Shown piece by piece: positions 22,111 to 30,701 of a DNA stretch of 64,000 nucleotides. The translations under genes and the position numbers were made by a program. The notes below the pieces were generated by a model. It ran no database searches, had not been told where the DNA came from, and saw nothing but the letters and a program-made list of their open reading frames with translations. Position 1 is the first letter of the stretch, and the number at the start of each line of letters is the position of its first letter. Source of the stretch: a virus; IMG/VR virus record IMGVR_UViG_3300009499_000008, positions 1-64,000 of that record; one strand, written 5' to 3'.

Positions 22111-23044
22111 AGTTCCGAGTTACACCAAAGTATTGACTCTAGGGGCACAGGGCACAGAGCGCGCCTTGATAGGGCCAGTAGTCGTCCAGGAAAAGGTGGA
22201 TGGTTCTCAATTTTCCTTCGGTGTTGATGCTAATGGCCATATCGCCTGCCGTAGCCATCATAAACAACTTTTGTTGGATGCACCTACTAAAATGTTTGCA
22301 CCCGCTGTGGAGCACATTTTAGAAATCAAAGAATGCTTGCAAGAGCTTTGTGTTGGTTGGACCAACTGTTGGTTCTATTGTGAGTATCTACAGAAGCCTA
22401 AGCATAATACTCTCGCTTATGCAAGAGTGCCGTATAATCACCTGGCACTCTTTGATGCGAATATCGATGGAAATTGGATTGCAAACTTGAAATGGTATGC
22501 AAATCAGTTAGAAATTGACATAGTGCCTGAACTCCATCGTGGAGAAATTACCGTCGATGAACTCAAAGCATTATTGACAACGCCAAGTTTTTTAGGTGGC
22601 CAGACGGTAGAGGGTTTAGTAATCAAGAACTATAACGAATTAATCGCCATCGGTGGACATACCTACCCCGTGTTTTGCAAGCTCGTCAATGAAGAATTCA
22701 AGGAGCGTCATCAGAAGGATTGGAAGAAGCGTAGCTCCAAAGGGAAGTTGGAAGATTACTTAGAATCGTTCCGCGTAGAGGCTCGATGGATTAAGGCCAT
22801 CCAGCGAATGCGCGAGGAAGGGACTTTAGAATACCAACCTAGAGACATCGGCACTCTAGTCAAGTTGGTGCAAGCAGACATAAGAGAAGAGGAGACAGAA
22901 AATATTAAAGAAGAGCTTTACAAGTTATATATAGGAGCTATCACTCGCACAGCCGTTCGTGGACTGGCTGAATGGTATAAAGCACAACTCTTTTCGAGGC
23001 AACTGCTGAATGGAGAGGTCGTAGATGTTAGCACCACGGGATGA
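22103..23044 (+). CDS. RNA ligase (nucleotidyltransferase superfamily)
   Basis: 313 aa from ATG 22103. Motif I is EKVDGSQFSF (the Lys would carry AMP). The later motifs are WFYCEYL (III), EGLVIKNY (IV) and FCKLVNEEFKE (V). This order and the phage context fit an Rnl2-type RNA ligase that seals nicks in RNA, often used against host RNA cleavage. A DNA ligase is less likely because no OB-fold motif VI is seen. The ATG overlaps the previous stop. Confidence 0.78.
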   Translation: MTEVPSYTKVLTLGAQGTERALIGPVVVQEKVDGSQFSFGVDANGHIACRSHHKQLLLDAPTKMFAPAVEHILEIKECLQELCVGWTNCWFYCEYLQKPKHNTLAYARVPYNHLALFDANIDGNWIANLKWYANQLEIDIVPELHRGEITVDELKALLTTPSFLGGQTVEGLVIKNYNELIAIGGHTYPVFCKLVNEEFKERHQKDWKKRSSKGKLEDYLESFRVEARWIKAIQRMREEGTLEYQPRDIGTLVKLVQADIREEETENIKEELYKLYIGAITRTAVRGLAEWYKAQLFSRQLLNGEVVDVSTTG

Positions 23045-23309
23045 TGCGCCCGTAAAAACCATGACTGAGTATCATCAACGGTATAGTAAAGGGCGGCTTA
23101 TCTCTTTGGGATGGGAGGCATATTGCAGGGATTGTGGTCGAGGAATAAAGCTGCATACGATAACTCGACAGGCAGTAAGGCAACAATTACTCAGTATAGG
23201 ATGGCGTCCCGAAAAGATCAAGGGCTATGATCTTGAACAATGGATTTGTCCTAGCTGCCTTCCAACATTTGGATATCAGGAGGCCATCGATGCCAGCACC
23301 ACTGACTGA
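23025..23309 (+). CDS. Zinc-ribbon protein
   Basis: 94 aa. CRDCGRGIKLHTIT and CPSCLPTFG about 44 residues apart, a long-loop zinc ribbon, with a helix between (TRQAVRQQLLSIGWRPE). Overlaps the ligase end by 20 bases and the next gene by 20. Confidence 0.6.
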   Translation: MLAPRDDAPVKTMTEYHQRYSKGRLISLGWEAYCRDCGRGIKLHTITRQAVRQQLLSIGWRPEKIKGYDLEQWICPSCLPTFGYQEAIDASTTD

Positions 23310-23700
23310 CGAATGGATTGAGGAGCAATTGAAGCTGTGTGAGGCAGCATCGCAGGGGCCTTGGCGCGATGGCTTTGATGACGGTAGTGGCCGAATCGAC
23401 GATCACAGTGGAGCATATATCACCTTTGGAAAACTCAATCAGTTTGGGTTGCCTCAATATATCATTGATGGTGGGAACAGCGAATACGACTTTCCAAAAG
23501 GCGTCCTAAAACAGGAGAACGTAGACTTTATCATAGCTGCTCGTGCGGGCTACCCTAAAGTGTTAGAAAGACTTAGGATTTTGCAGAAAGTAATAGATAA
23601 TATAGCCGCCTATACAGAGGCTCGGCAGTTTCAATCTTATTGTGAAATGATTTTTTCCGCATTAAGTAAATTCCGTACTGATAATTCCATATTAATATAA
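23290..23700 (+). CDS. Ead/Ea22-like phage protein
   Basis: 136 aa from ATG 23290. The N-terminus LTDEWIEEQLKLCEAASQGP and the segment NVDFIIAARAGYPKVLERLR match the Ead/Ea22-like pattern of small early phage proteins. Role in phages is unclear. Confidence 0.5.
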   Translation: MPAPLTDEWIEEQLKLCEAASQGPWRDGFDDGSGRIDDHSGAYITFGKLNQFGLPQYIIDGGNSEYDFPKGVLKQENVDFIIAARAGYPKVLERLRILQKVIDNIAAYTEARQFQSYCEMIFSALSKFRTDNSILI

Positions 23701-23716
23701 ATAGAGGAGACAAAGT

Positions 23717-23950
23717 ATGAAAAGAATACTACAACGAATGATCGGCGTAGACATCGAGAGTTGGGAGAAAACTGGGCAACTAGTTGAAGAGGGAAGAGTC
23801 AGGTCGCGGGCAGGATTCATTCGAGACGCGCATATGAAATATCTAGGGGAATTTCTTGTATATGATTCATTGAGCGTCGAGGAAAAACGTGCTATTCTAG
23901 TCAAGGAATTAGAGGAACTCTTAGAGCGGTTGAAAATGCTGGCTTTATAA
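23717..23950 (+). CDS. Hypothetical helical protein
   Basis: 77 aa. MKRILQRMIGVDIESWEKTG and a C-terminal helix VKELEELLERLKMLAL. AGAGGAG upstream. Not recognised. Confidence 0.58.
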   Translation: MKRILQRMIGVDIESWEKTGQLVEEGRVRSRAGFIRDAHMKYLGEFLVYDSLSVEEKRAILVKELEELLERLKMLAL

Positions 23951-23965
23951 AGGGGTGAACTGAAG

Positions 23966-24397
23966 ATGTCTGAGAAAACTGACATTGAGTGGCAGAGTCT
24001 GAACGTCCGCATCGCACGGAAGATTATGGGGTGGTTCAAATGGGATGAACTGCCAGCGGAAGCCCGCAAAGCATACTGGGCGATAATGGAAGAGGAGCCA
24101 GGCGACTGGACTCTGGGTTACTGCCATGAGAAATGGTGGTTCCTTGATGACTCTGATTGTCCCGACTGGGAGTATTCAATCGAAGAGTGGCAGCCCCACA
24201 ACGATTTGACCCAGGCGATAAAGGCACGTGATCGTATTGCCTCATGGGGATTTGATTGGTGCATCTCTCGATGGGCAGGGGCTCCGCAGATACAGGTATT
24301 ATTTATGCGTGGCGCAGAACATTACGACGGCTATGCTGATACAGATGCTAAAGCTGTCTGTTTAGCAATCGAGAATTTCAGGGAGGCGAACTGTTAA
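23966..24397 (+). CDS. Phage ABA-sandwich domain protein (BC1872-like)
   Basis: 143 aa. The motif YSIEEWQPHNDLTQAIKARD and the later GYADTDAKAVCLAIENF are characteristic of the ABA-sandwich domain found in many phage early proteins. Its biochemical role is unknown. Only a weak ribosome site (AAAGGGG). Confidence 0.58.
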   Translation: MSEKTDIEWQSLNVRIARKIMGWFKWDELPAEARKAYWAIMEEEPGDWTLGYCHEKWWFLDDSDCPDWEYSIEEWQPHNDLTQAIKARDRIASWGFDWCISRWAGAPQIQVLFMRGAEHYDGYADTDAKAVCLAIENFREANC

Positions 24398-24447
24398 TAG
24401 CAACCAGAATCGCTGATTCCTTCTTTGCCATTTGCGAAGCACGTGCT

Positions 24448-25071
24448 TTGAGACCGTGTTTTGTTGCTTCTCACTTAGTGACGGAGCACTCGTTCGTTTT
24501 AGACCCTGACTTGATCAAACCTTGGAAGCGTCTATTATCTCCAAGCTGTCGGGAATTGCAACTTTCAAGAAACGCACGCGAGACGGTTCGTGATCTATCT
24601 ATCTTATATGAATGCTCTAAGCAAGTCATCTTGACTACCTTGATTCAACAACATCTGCCTGTTTTAGAATTTTCCTTAGTGGCCTACCCAGTCTTAGAAA
24701 AGCTTTCACACAGCCCATTTAGATCGGATGTAGGCATTTACATAGACATTTACGAAGTTCTTACCAATCTAGCAAGACAAGAAAAGGTCTCTCGTTCTAA
24801 GTTAGCTGGAGCCATATTCAGTTCTTTAGATAGAGATACCGTCTTTGGAATTGCTGTGTCACCGAGGTTTCGGACTTATACAAAGCAGCTACACGATACG
24901 GCTGTGCCACTAAAGATTCCTGAGTCGTTCTATATCATTCTTAGAGAGACGAAGGATCGATATAAAACTGCAATGTGTTCCTTGGCCTCTTTCATCCTTT
25001 ACGAGGAATTCGAGAACACAGAGTCGATTGAGTTGAAAACAGATTGGCGTAGCCTTTTGTGCAACTTATAG
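24448..25071 (+). CDS. Hypothetical protein, non-ATG start
   Basis: 207 aa from TTG 24448, unrecognised. The frame is open back to 24391, where a GGGAGG site precedes CTG and ATA codons, so a rare start there would add 19 residues (IATRIADSFFAICEARAL). The body is helical (LQLSRNARETVRDLSILYEC, VLTNLARQEKVSRSKLAGAI). Overlaps the next gene by 13 bases. Confidence 0.5.
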   Translation: MRPCFVASHLVTEHSFVLDPDLIKPWKRLLSPSCRELQLSRNARETVRDLSILYECSKQVILTTLIQQHLPVLEFSLVAYPVLEKLSHSPFRSDVGIYIDIYEVLTNLARQEKVSRSKLAGAIFSSLDRDTVFGIAVSPRFRTYTKQLHDTAVPLKIPESFYIILRETKDRYKTAMCSLASFILYEEFENTESIELKTDWRSLLCNL

Positions 25072-25310
25072 TCTTAATTATACTCTTGACCGGACTATGG
25101 ATTTCCTTTGTCCTGCCATGTATTTTATCAAAGATAGAGAGACCTGCGATGAACCTAGAGGCGCTAAAGCTAGAACTAGAGCCAAAGATAGAACTAAAGA
25201 TCGACGGACCAGATTTCTATGAATATGTAGATGGGGATCAGATTGTCAGAGCGGAGAAAGGATCGGTGATGTATATGATAATCCATCAAAGTTTGAATCG
25301 AAGGAGATAA
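25059..25310 (+). CDS. Membrane-anchored small protein
   Basis: 83 aa, GTG start. An N-terminal hydrophobic helix (LIVLIILLTGLWISFVLPCI) is followed by a charged domain (ALKLELEPKIELKIDGPDFY). Probably one membrane helix with a cytoplasmic or external domain. Confidence 0.55.
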   Translation: MQLIVLIILLTGLWISFVLPCILSKIERPAMNLEALKLELEPKIELKIDGPDFYEYVDGDQIVRAEKGSVMYMIIHQSLNRRR

Positions 25311-25311
25311 T

Positions 25312-25737
25312 ATGACTATTAGAGACGATGTAATCCAGCGTTTGTTGAAAATCCCTGATGAAATCGAAGCTGCCGAGCAGCATTGTATTGATGGGCAAGT
25401 ACACTTAGCTGAGATAAAACGTGTTAACGTAGAATCAGCACGGCGGGCTTTACAGCGAGCAGAATTTGAGGCCAGTGCTTTAGCTTATGGCTTGGATGAT
25501 CCTGAATCGGCGAAAGTGAGGGGACGCAACGCAGAGATTCGAAAGATTGAACTTGGTCGATTTTTGTGTCAAAACAGAGGAGTAATCGCTGCACAACGGA
25601 TAGTAAATTTAGCAGCAAAAGACATTACTATAGCAGAGGCTGACTTAGCAAGGTTAGAAGCAAGATTACATGGGAGGCAGAATCAATTGAGAGCTGATAT
25701 AGCTCTCGCACAACTCTTAGGAGGAAGAGATGACTGA
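25312..25737 (+). CDS. Coiled-coil protein
   Basis: 141 aa. Predominantly helical heptads (VESARRALQRAEFEASALAY and ITIAEADLARLEARLHGRQN), with one Cys pair far apart. Directly precedes the SSB-like gene, overlapping it by 8 bases; could be a recombination or replication accessory (inference). Confidence 0.58.
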   Translation: MTIRDDVIQRLLKIPDEIEAAEQHCIDGQVHLAEIKRVNVESARRALQRAEFEASALAYGLDDPESAKVRGRNAEIRKIELGRFLCQNRGVIAAQRIVNLAAKDITIAEADLARLEARLHGRQNQLRADIALAQLLGGRDD

Positions 25738-26482
25738 ATTGGTTGTACAGGGAGAGCAGTTGCCAGATATTCCAGAGATCCCTGAAGATCTCGTCGGAGC
25801 TGGTATGGAGGACTTTGAGAGGGCAGATTTGATAATCCCTCGTTATATGAGGAGGGAGTCTCTTTCAAAGATCACTGAGGGTGAGTTGGGTTGGTTCATC
25901 AACAACGTCACCAGAAGCGCAAAGGAGGAAATCAAGGCAGTATTGTTGCGATTCACTCATGGTAGAGCTATGTTTGATTCGAAAGGCAATCTTATGTGCT
26001 CCAGCGACAACGCCCATACTCCAAGGGAGCGGTTTGCTGGCGAGTATGCTAAAACTTGTGCCGAGTGTGAACACGCCAACTGGGGCAAGGATCGAACCAG
26101 GCCAAAGTGCCCGATCATGTATAACTTCCTCTGTTGGGACTTGGAGGAGGATACTCCCTTCATGTTGTCTATGCGCGGTATGAGCGTTAGACACGCGAAG
26201 AGAGTTCTGAGCGAATTCAAGCTTCGCTTCAAGTCTGTCCTCTTTGCCAGACCTGTGACGATTTCCTCGATTGGCCCGATCACAGGGGACATTGGCAGTT
26301 GGCACGAAACGGTGATTGCCGTCGATGAAGAAGCTGCTAAGACGTATGATTGGCGGCCTTTTTACCAGAAATTCCTCGAACTCCAAGAATTCCAAGTCAC
26401 TGCAGAGGCCGAAGAGATCACTGAGACTGATGAAGAGGCAGAGTCAATCGAAGAGGAGGAAGGTGAGGATATTCCAGTGTAG
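25730..26482 (+). CDS. Putative single-stranded DNA-binding protein
   Basis: 250 aa. The central domain has LIIPRYMRRESLSKITEGEL, a four-Cys cluster (CSS, then CAECEHANWGKDRTRPKC) and PFMLSMRGMSVRHAKRVLSE. I recall this arrangement from phage replication-associated proteins. The last 45 residues are strongly acidic (EEITETDEEAESIEEEEGED), as in SSB tails that recruit partners. It lies upstream of primase-helicase and polymerase. Assignment is probable, not certain. Confidence 0.5.
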   Translation: MTELVVQGEQLPDIPEIPEDLVGAGMEDFERADLIIPRYMRRESLSKITEGELGWFINNVTRSAKEEIKAVLLRFTHGRAMFDSKGNLMCSSDNAHTPRERFAGEYAKTCAECEHANWGKDRTRPKCPIMYNFLCWDLEEDTPFMLSMRGMSVRHAKRVLSEFKLRFKSVLFARPVTISSIGPITGDIGSWHETVIAVDEEAAKTYDWRPFYQKFLELQEFQVTAEAEEITETDEEAESIEEEEGEDIPV

Positions 26483-26483
26483 T

Positions 26484-26512
26484 TTGACGGCTAGTTCTTT
26501 TTGTGCTACCAT
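26484..26512 (+). promoter_or_regulatory. Rightward internal early promoter
   Basis: TTGACG (26484-26489), 17-bp spacer ending TTGTGC, TACCAT (26507-26512). Directly after the stop of the SSB-like gene. One mismatch in the -35. Confidence 0.65.
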
Positions 26513-26519
26513 AGTATGC

Positions 26520-26621
26520 AACCCTCGTTGACGAGGTGGGATGGCCTCCACCCCTCACGGTGAATGCGGCGTAACCACCGTGTTGAAGTTCGCTGCAACA
26601 ATATACTAAGCAACGAGGGTT
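26520..26621 (+). ncRNA. Cloverleaf-like structured leader RNA
   Basis: An 11-bp perfect closing stem: AACCCTCGTTG (26520-26530) with CAACGAGGGTT (26611-26621). Inside are GAGGTGG with CCACC..CTC (26533-26539, 26548-26556, bulged), CACGGTG with CACCGTG (26556-26562, 26576-26582) and GTTG with CAAC (26582-26585, 26596-26599) capped by an A-G / TTCG / C-T tip. It begins within 2 bases of the predicted transcript start and ends 33 bases before the ATG. Not a tRNA: no 7-bp acceptor, anticodon arm or standard T loop. Confidence 0.6.
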
Positions 26622-26653
26622 TGCCTTCTAAAATATGGAGATAGGGAGATTCT

Positions 26654-27121
26654 ATGGATCATGCTGAGGCATTGGAGACCTCCGAAGCAAAGTTAATGAT
26701 GCTCCACGAGATTATGTGGGAGACCGACGCTTACATAATGGGTGGGAAGCTGGAAGATATTCCGAGACCTCACATCCGTAAGTGGCCCACCAGCAAACAA
26801 CGTCGGATCGTAGATGTCAGGTTCGCGGACTATAAATGGAGAGGCTACCAGCACATCTACGTGGACATCGTGGAGGAGTTCAACTACCTCTGGGACATGC
26901 AGACCAACTGGCCGCATAATGGGAAAGGATGTTGGAGGGAGGCATTCGATGACTTTGATGGTCAAGGACGCACATTCCATAAGCGCTTCAACCAGCGGTT
27001 GGAGGCGGAAGCTTATGCTAGGGAAGTCTGCATTGAGAACTTTTCGTCTGAGACCCACGAAATCCTCAGAAATTGTTCGCCCGTAGAAACTGACTTCTAT
27101 TACAGACGTGAAGGTGACTGA
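26654..27121 (+). CDS. Hypothetical protein behind cloverleaf leader
   Basis: 155 aa, unrecognised. Helical, with LMMLHEIMWETDAYIMGGKL and a Trp/Tyr-rich centre (YKWRGYQHIYVDIVEEFNYL). Ribosome site AGGGAG. The dedicated promoter and leader suggest its level is controlled separately. Confidence 0.6.
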   Translation: MDHAEALETSEAKLMMLHEIMWETDAYIMGGKLEDIPRPHIRKWPTSKQRRIVDVRFADYKWRGYQHIYVDIVEEFNYLWDMQTNWPHNGKGCWREAFDDFDGQGRTFHKRFNQRLEAEAYAREVCIENFSSETHEILRNCSPVETDFYYRREGD

Positions 27122-27188
27122 TGATTTTGGTGCAGGCGGAGTCGTCTGACCGCTGCCCATCGACATCGGCCATAAGAGAGGAGCATAG

Positions 27189-27491
27189 ATGTTGGCACAA
27201 AAGGCAACATCAATACGACCCAACCAGTTGACTCTGGCAATGCAGGAAGCTATTCTCATGATAGGATTCGGCGTCTCCGCTGGCCCAGATGGTTACTACT
27301 CCCTCGACGATCCAGGCGAACGATTAAATCTGCGCAGTGCAGAGGCATTAGCCAGACGTGGTTTGATCTACTACTTCATCAGCGGCGGGGCTCCTATGCG
27401 CGGGAACCTGAGACTGACGCCAATTGGTGAAGCGTTGTTCGAAGAAATCCGCGAACTGCACTACACAGCAAGAAAACCGTCACTCTTCTAA
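27189..27491 (+). CDS. Winged-helix-like DNA-binding protein
   Basis: 100 aa. The order PNQLTLAMQEAILMIGFG, LNLRSAEALARRGLIYYF, then a wing (GNLRLTPIGEALFEEI) fits a small winged helix-turn-helix. Located just before the primase-helicase, it could be a replication initiator or regulator (inference). Confidence 0.55.
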   Translation: MLAQKATSIRPNQLTLAMQEAILMIGFGVSAGPDGYYSLDDPGERLNLRSAEALARRGLIYYFISGGAPMRGNLRLTPIGEALFEEIRELHYTARKPSLF

Positions 27492-27503
27492 ATGAGATAA
27501 AAT

Positions 27504-30020
27504 TTGCTCCTCGAAAATATATTCGCCGACCTGAAAACCAACGAACAAATCTTGGTCACTCATCGACCCTCCGCAGAGAAAGGTCTTCTGCCTGGGACTT
27601 TAGTGAACGACGTTGTAAGTGCCCTTGCTTATCAAGATCAATACAAAGACTGCTGTTGCTTTTTTGGCGTAGCTCCTCGTATCAGGGGCCAAAAAGAGGT
27701 GATTAGCAGGGTCACTTGTGTATGGGCCGATGTAGACGATAAAGATTTTGGCTCATCGGAAAGTGCCAAGACAGCCATCCAAGAAGTCCCTGCACTTCCT
27801 ACCTGTATTATTTCCAGCGGCCACGGTTTCCATGCTTATTGGAAATTACAAACTGCAGTAACCCCTAAAAGGGCGCAAGAGATCATGCGTGCTTTCTGCA
27901 ACGCCATCGGATCAGACCCAACGCATCATGCAGGATGGCGTTTGCGCATTCCAGGAAGTATAAACTTTAAGGAACCCGATCAGCCAATCCCTGTAAAAGT
28001 CATCGAATTCAACGAGCATCTAGCCTACGACTCCAACGATCTTTTGAGACTTTGCAAAGTTGTACAAAAAAGCAAGGACATGATGTGGTCTACAGAACTC
28101 CACAACAAAAAACTCTGGGAGTATCGTTCTCGCAGCGAACGCGATCTAGCCGTAATAATGGAGTTAGTAAGGTGCAAGATCTCCGACGCTGGGATAGAGC
28201 AACTATGTTTATCGCTTCCGTTTGGTGAAAGAATCCAAGAAGACGGTGGCCTCCGACTTTTACACAACTACGATCTTCCAAAGGCGAAGGATCGTGCAAA
28301 TCGAATACTCTCAACAAGTTTTCAAGAAAGTGCAAGTCACTGCTATTGGTACATCACAGATACCAAACGTAAAAAAGTAAGTACGTTCGTGATAAAACCA
28401 AAAAAGCTCCTAAGATCAGTCGAAAGCGGCGAAGATATAATTTTTGGTGGTGTGCAATCGCTCGATGGAGAAGTCGCTAGTCAAGCATTTCCTCGATCAG
28501 TATTCAATTCGACGATGAACTTTCTAAAACAGACAAAAAATGCTTCCTGGCAATGGTTGGGGACAGACTTTGAGATACGTAGCCTTCTTCCAGCACTCAT
28601 GGAGCGTCTTAGGGAGGATGATGCGCCCACAGCTTATGGAACTCAAATTTTAGGAAGGCAAAAAGATTTTTGGGTCACACAAAATATGACCTTCGACGCT
28701 AAAAGATTATACGAGGGCGATGATACTCCTTATGTCTACATCCCTACAGGCCGCAATCCACCCAAGCTGACTTATGAGTTCCCTGATTCGGCGAAGTATA
28801 CAAAGTTGATACAAAATATCTGCAAGTATCTACCAAGGATAAATCATGCCGATGTAATGACTACTATCATTGGGTGGTTTTTTGCAGCCCCATTAGCTAC
28901 GGTCTTTAGAGAGGCTAAGATTCATTTCCCACACCTAAATATCGTAGGAACCACTGGCAGCGGTAAGACAACTACTGTAGAGAGCATATTCTTGCCTTTA
29001 TTTGGCTATGATCCTCCAACGGCTTACTCTTATCACATGACAAGGTTTAGTTTAATTTCTTTATTCAGTTCTACCAACGCAGTCCCAATCTCCTTTGGTG
29101 ACTACAGAGCCATAAGTCGTTCTCAACGACACGCTGATTTCCTCGATATACTGCGTACTGCATATGACTGGCAGGTAGATGTACGAGGGAGGTCAGATCA
29201 AACAACGACAGAGTATCCACTCATTGCCCCTGTGTGTGTCGATGGTGAAGATGCTTTGGACGATACTACAGGCGCTATCAAAGAACGTGCTTTAATTGTA
29301 TATCTTCATCCAGACACTATCAAAGAGGGCAGTCCTCGTTATAAAGCTATGCAGACGTTGATCAAATATCCTTTGAGACTCTTCGCAGGTAGGTATATCC
29401 AATTTACTTTGGAATACAAACAAAAGGAGATTTCTGAAATGTTCGATGATGCTATGTCTGAGTTGTTTACGGTGTTTCCAGAAGTCCTACCAGACAGATT
29501 GCGAAAAAATCTCGCCGTCGCTGTAGTAGGAATCAAGTCATATAATGAATTCGCTAGGAGATATGGGGCAAAGATGATAAATTGGGATAGAGCGGACTTT
29601 ATGGCTACTCTAGACAACATCATGTTGAAGACAGTCACAGGGGGTACACGAATTGCGGTGGATAGTTTCGTCGAAGACGTGGTAAACTACGTGTCCTTGC
29701 GTAGCAGTCCAGAGCGGTTTAAGTGGCTTTATGACGATGAAGCAAATATCCTCTGGATACAAATTTATGCAGCGTGGGGTTGGTGGAAGACAGAGCGATC
29801 TCGACAGGGACGTGGCAGCATGGAATACAAGTCTATCGTGATTCAATTAGAGGAGCGTCAGAAGAAGTATGTGATCGGAACTAAGGCTATACCCATCTCT
29901 GGTGAGATGCGCAGATGCACTGGCATCCATCTAGGACGCTGTTTCAAGTGTGGATTAGAAGTACCCGATAGACTCTCGTTACACGAAGAAATCGGTGACA
30001 TCGGAGAGGATTACACATGA
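27504..30020 (+). CDS. Primase-helicase (AEP-type primase plus AAA+ ATPase)
   Basis: 838 aa, TTG start, no strong ribosome site. The N-terminal primase-like domain has WADVDDKDF (D76, D78), the Ser-x-His motif in ISSGHGFHAYW and RIPGSINF, the three motifs of archaeo-eukaryotic/RepB-type primases. The C-terminal ATPase has Walker A TTGSGKTTT (K488) and a helicase-like core after it. CFKCGLEVP near the end may bind zinc. It should prime and unwind at the phage fork. The fusion is common in phages and plasmids. Confidence 0.8.
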   Translation: MLLENIFADLKTNEQILVTHRPSAEKGLLPGTLVNDVVSALAYQDQYKDCCCFFGVAPRIRGQKEVISRVTCVWADVDDKDFGSSESAKTAIQEVPALPTCIISSGHGFHAYWKLQTAVTPKRAQEIMRAFCNAIGSDPTHHAGWRLRIPGSINFKEPDQPIPVKVIEFNEHLAYDSNDLLRLCKVVQKSKDMMWSTELHNKKLWEYRSRSERDLAVIMELVRCKISDAGIEQLCLSLPFGERIQEDGGLRLLHNYDLPKAKDRANRILSTSFQESASHCYWYITDTKRKKVSTFVIKPKKLLRSVESGEDIIFGGVQSLDGEVASQAFPRSVFNSTMNFLKQTKNASWQWLGTDFEIRSLLPALMERLREDDAPTAYGTQILGRQKDFWVTQNMTFDAKRLYEGDDTPYVYIPTGRNPPKLTYEFPDSAKYTKLIQNICKYLPRINHADVMTTIIGWFFAAPLATVFREAKIHFPHLNIVGTTGSGKTTTVESIFLPLFGYDPPTAYSYHMTRFSLISLFSSTNAVPISFGDYRAISRSQRHADFLDILRTAYDWQVDVRGRSDQTTTEYPLIAPVCVDGEDALDDTTGAIKERALIVYLHPDTIKEGSPRYKAMQTLIKYPLRLFAGRYIQFTLEYKQKEISEMFDDAMSELFTVFPEVLPDRLRKNLAVAVVGIKSYNEFARRYGAKMINWDRADFMATLDNIMLKTVTGGTRIAVDSFVEDVVNYVSLRSSPERFKWLYDDEANILWIQIYAAWGWWKTERSRQGRGSMEYKSIVIQLEERQKKYVIGTKAIPISGEMRRCTGIHLGRCFKCGLEVPDRLSLHEEIGDIGEDYT

Positions 30021-30032
30021 GAGGAGGGATTA

Positions 30033-30284
30033 ATGGAAGAGTGGGGCATTTGGGATGGTGGTGAATGGTGGACCGACAAAAATGGCTTAGTTTTTCATAC
30101 CACTGCAAAAGAGGTGGCTCTAGCTCAATTAGACTATATCTGGGAGCATTGGTTAACCAGAGATGGCGTGGGGCATTTCTCGGTCAAGTCTTTCCAAACA
30201 GGAGAAGTGATTCGGATTGTACACCCTGGATTGGCCCATGCAAAGTGGGAATATCGAGTGGCTATGGAACATAGGAGGATGTGA
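30033..30284 (+). CDS. Hypothetical aromatic protein
   Basis: 83 aa, unrecognised. Trp-rich N-terminus (EEWGIWDGGEWWTDKNGLVF) and a C-terminal beta/helix region. GAGGAGGG upstream. Confidence 0.58.
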   Translation: MEEWGIWDGGEWWTDKNGLVFHTTAKEVALAQLDYIWEHWLTRDGVGHFSVKSFQTGEVIRIVHPGLAHAKWEYRVAMEHRRM

Positions 30285-30285
30285 T

Positions 30286-30492
30286 ATGCAAACACCAACT
30301 ATATTAAGAGTCAGCTTGGAGCCTTTCAGCCCAGCCTGCGGCGGGGGTTTGGAAATGCAGGAGGATGTTTGGACGGTGTATGATATAAACACCAACAAAC
30401 CCATAGGCTTTGCATTGCTCTGCCCGTGGTGTGGAAAGGCGTTGAAGACTTCAGAAGTCGGTTGGCGAGAGAGGAAAGAGGAGGAACGATGA
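30286..30492 (+). CDS. Cys-knuckle protein
   Basis: 68 aa from ATG 30286 behind AGGAGG. A single CPWCGKAL knuckle and an upstream Cys in SPACGGGLE could bind zinc; the C-terminus is charged. Overlaps the next ATG by 4 bases. Confidence 0.55.
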   Translation: MQTPTILRVSLEPFSPACGGGLEMQEDVWTVYDINTNKPIGFALLCPWCGKALKTSEVGWRERKEEER

Positions 30493-30701
30493 CTTGGAAA
30501 GATCTTTGGCTTCCCTTAGCAAACGTAATTATGTTCTTTGTATTGTTTGGGAGTGCTCAATTTATCAGTGATAGTAATCCTGAAGAAGCTACGAGGCGTA
30601 GAATTCATGCTTTATGTTGGCTCAACTTAGGCTTTTTATTACTAGCGATTGCGGTTCTCAGTCACTTGGGAATAATCATTCCTGTTGGAGTTATACCGTG
30701 A
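30489..30701 (+). CDS. Two-helix membrane protein
   Basis: 70 aa from ATG 30489 behind GAGGAG. Hydrophobic helices (PLANVIMFFVLFGSAQFI and LNLGFLLLAIAVLSHLGIII) separated by a charged loop. Topology resembles a small holin, but the position before the polymerase argues for another role. Overlaps the polymerase GTG. Confidence 0.55.
   Translation: MTWKDLWLPLANVIMFFVLFGSAQFISDSNPEEATRRRIHALCWLNLGFLLLAIAVLSHLGIIIPVGVIP

Noticed and set aside
24413-24447. An upstream ATT or ATA codon as certain start of the gene at 24448.
   Set aside because: Only the open frame and one GGGAGG support it. Rare start codons need protein evidence, so the TTG was kept.
26520-26621. Cloverleaf shape suggests a tRNA or tRNA-like element.
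   Set aside because: The closing stem is 11 bp, there is no 7-base anticodon loop and no GGTTCGA-type T loop, and the length and spacing do not fit.
30489-30701. Two-helix membrane protein as a second holin.
   Set aside because: Position between early genes and the polymerase is against lysis. Kept as a membrane protein only.
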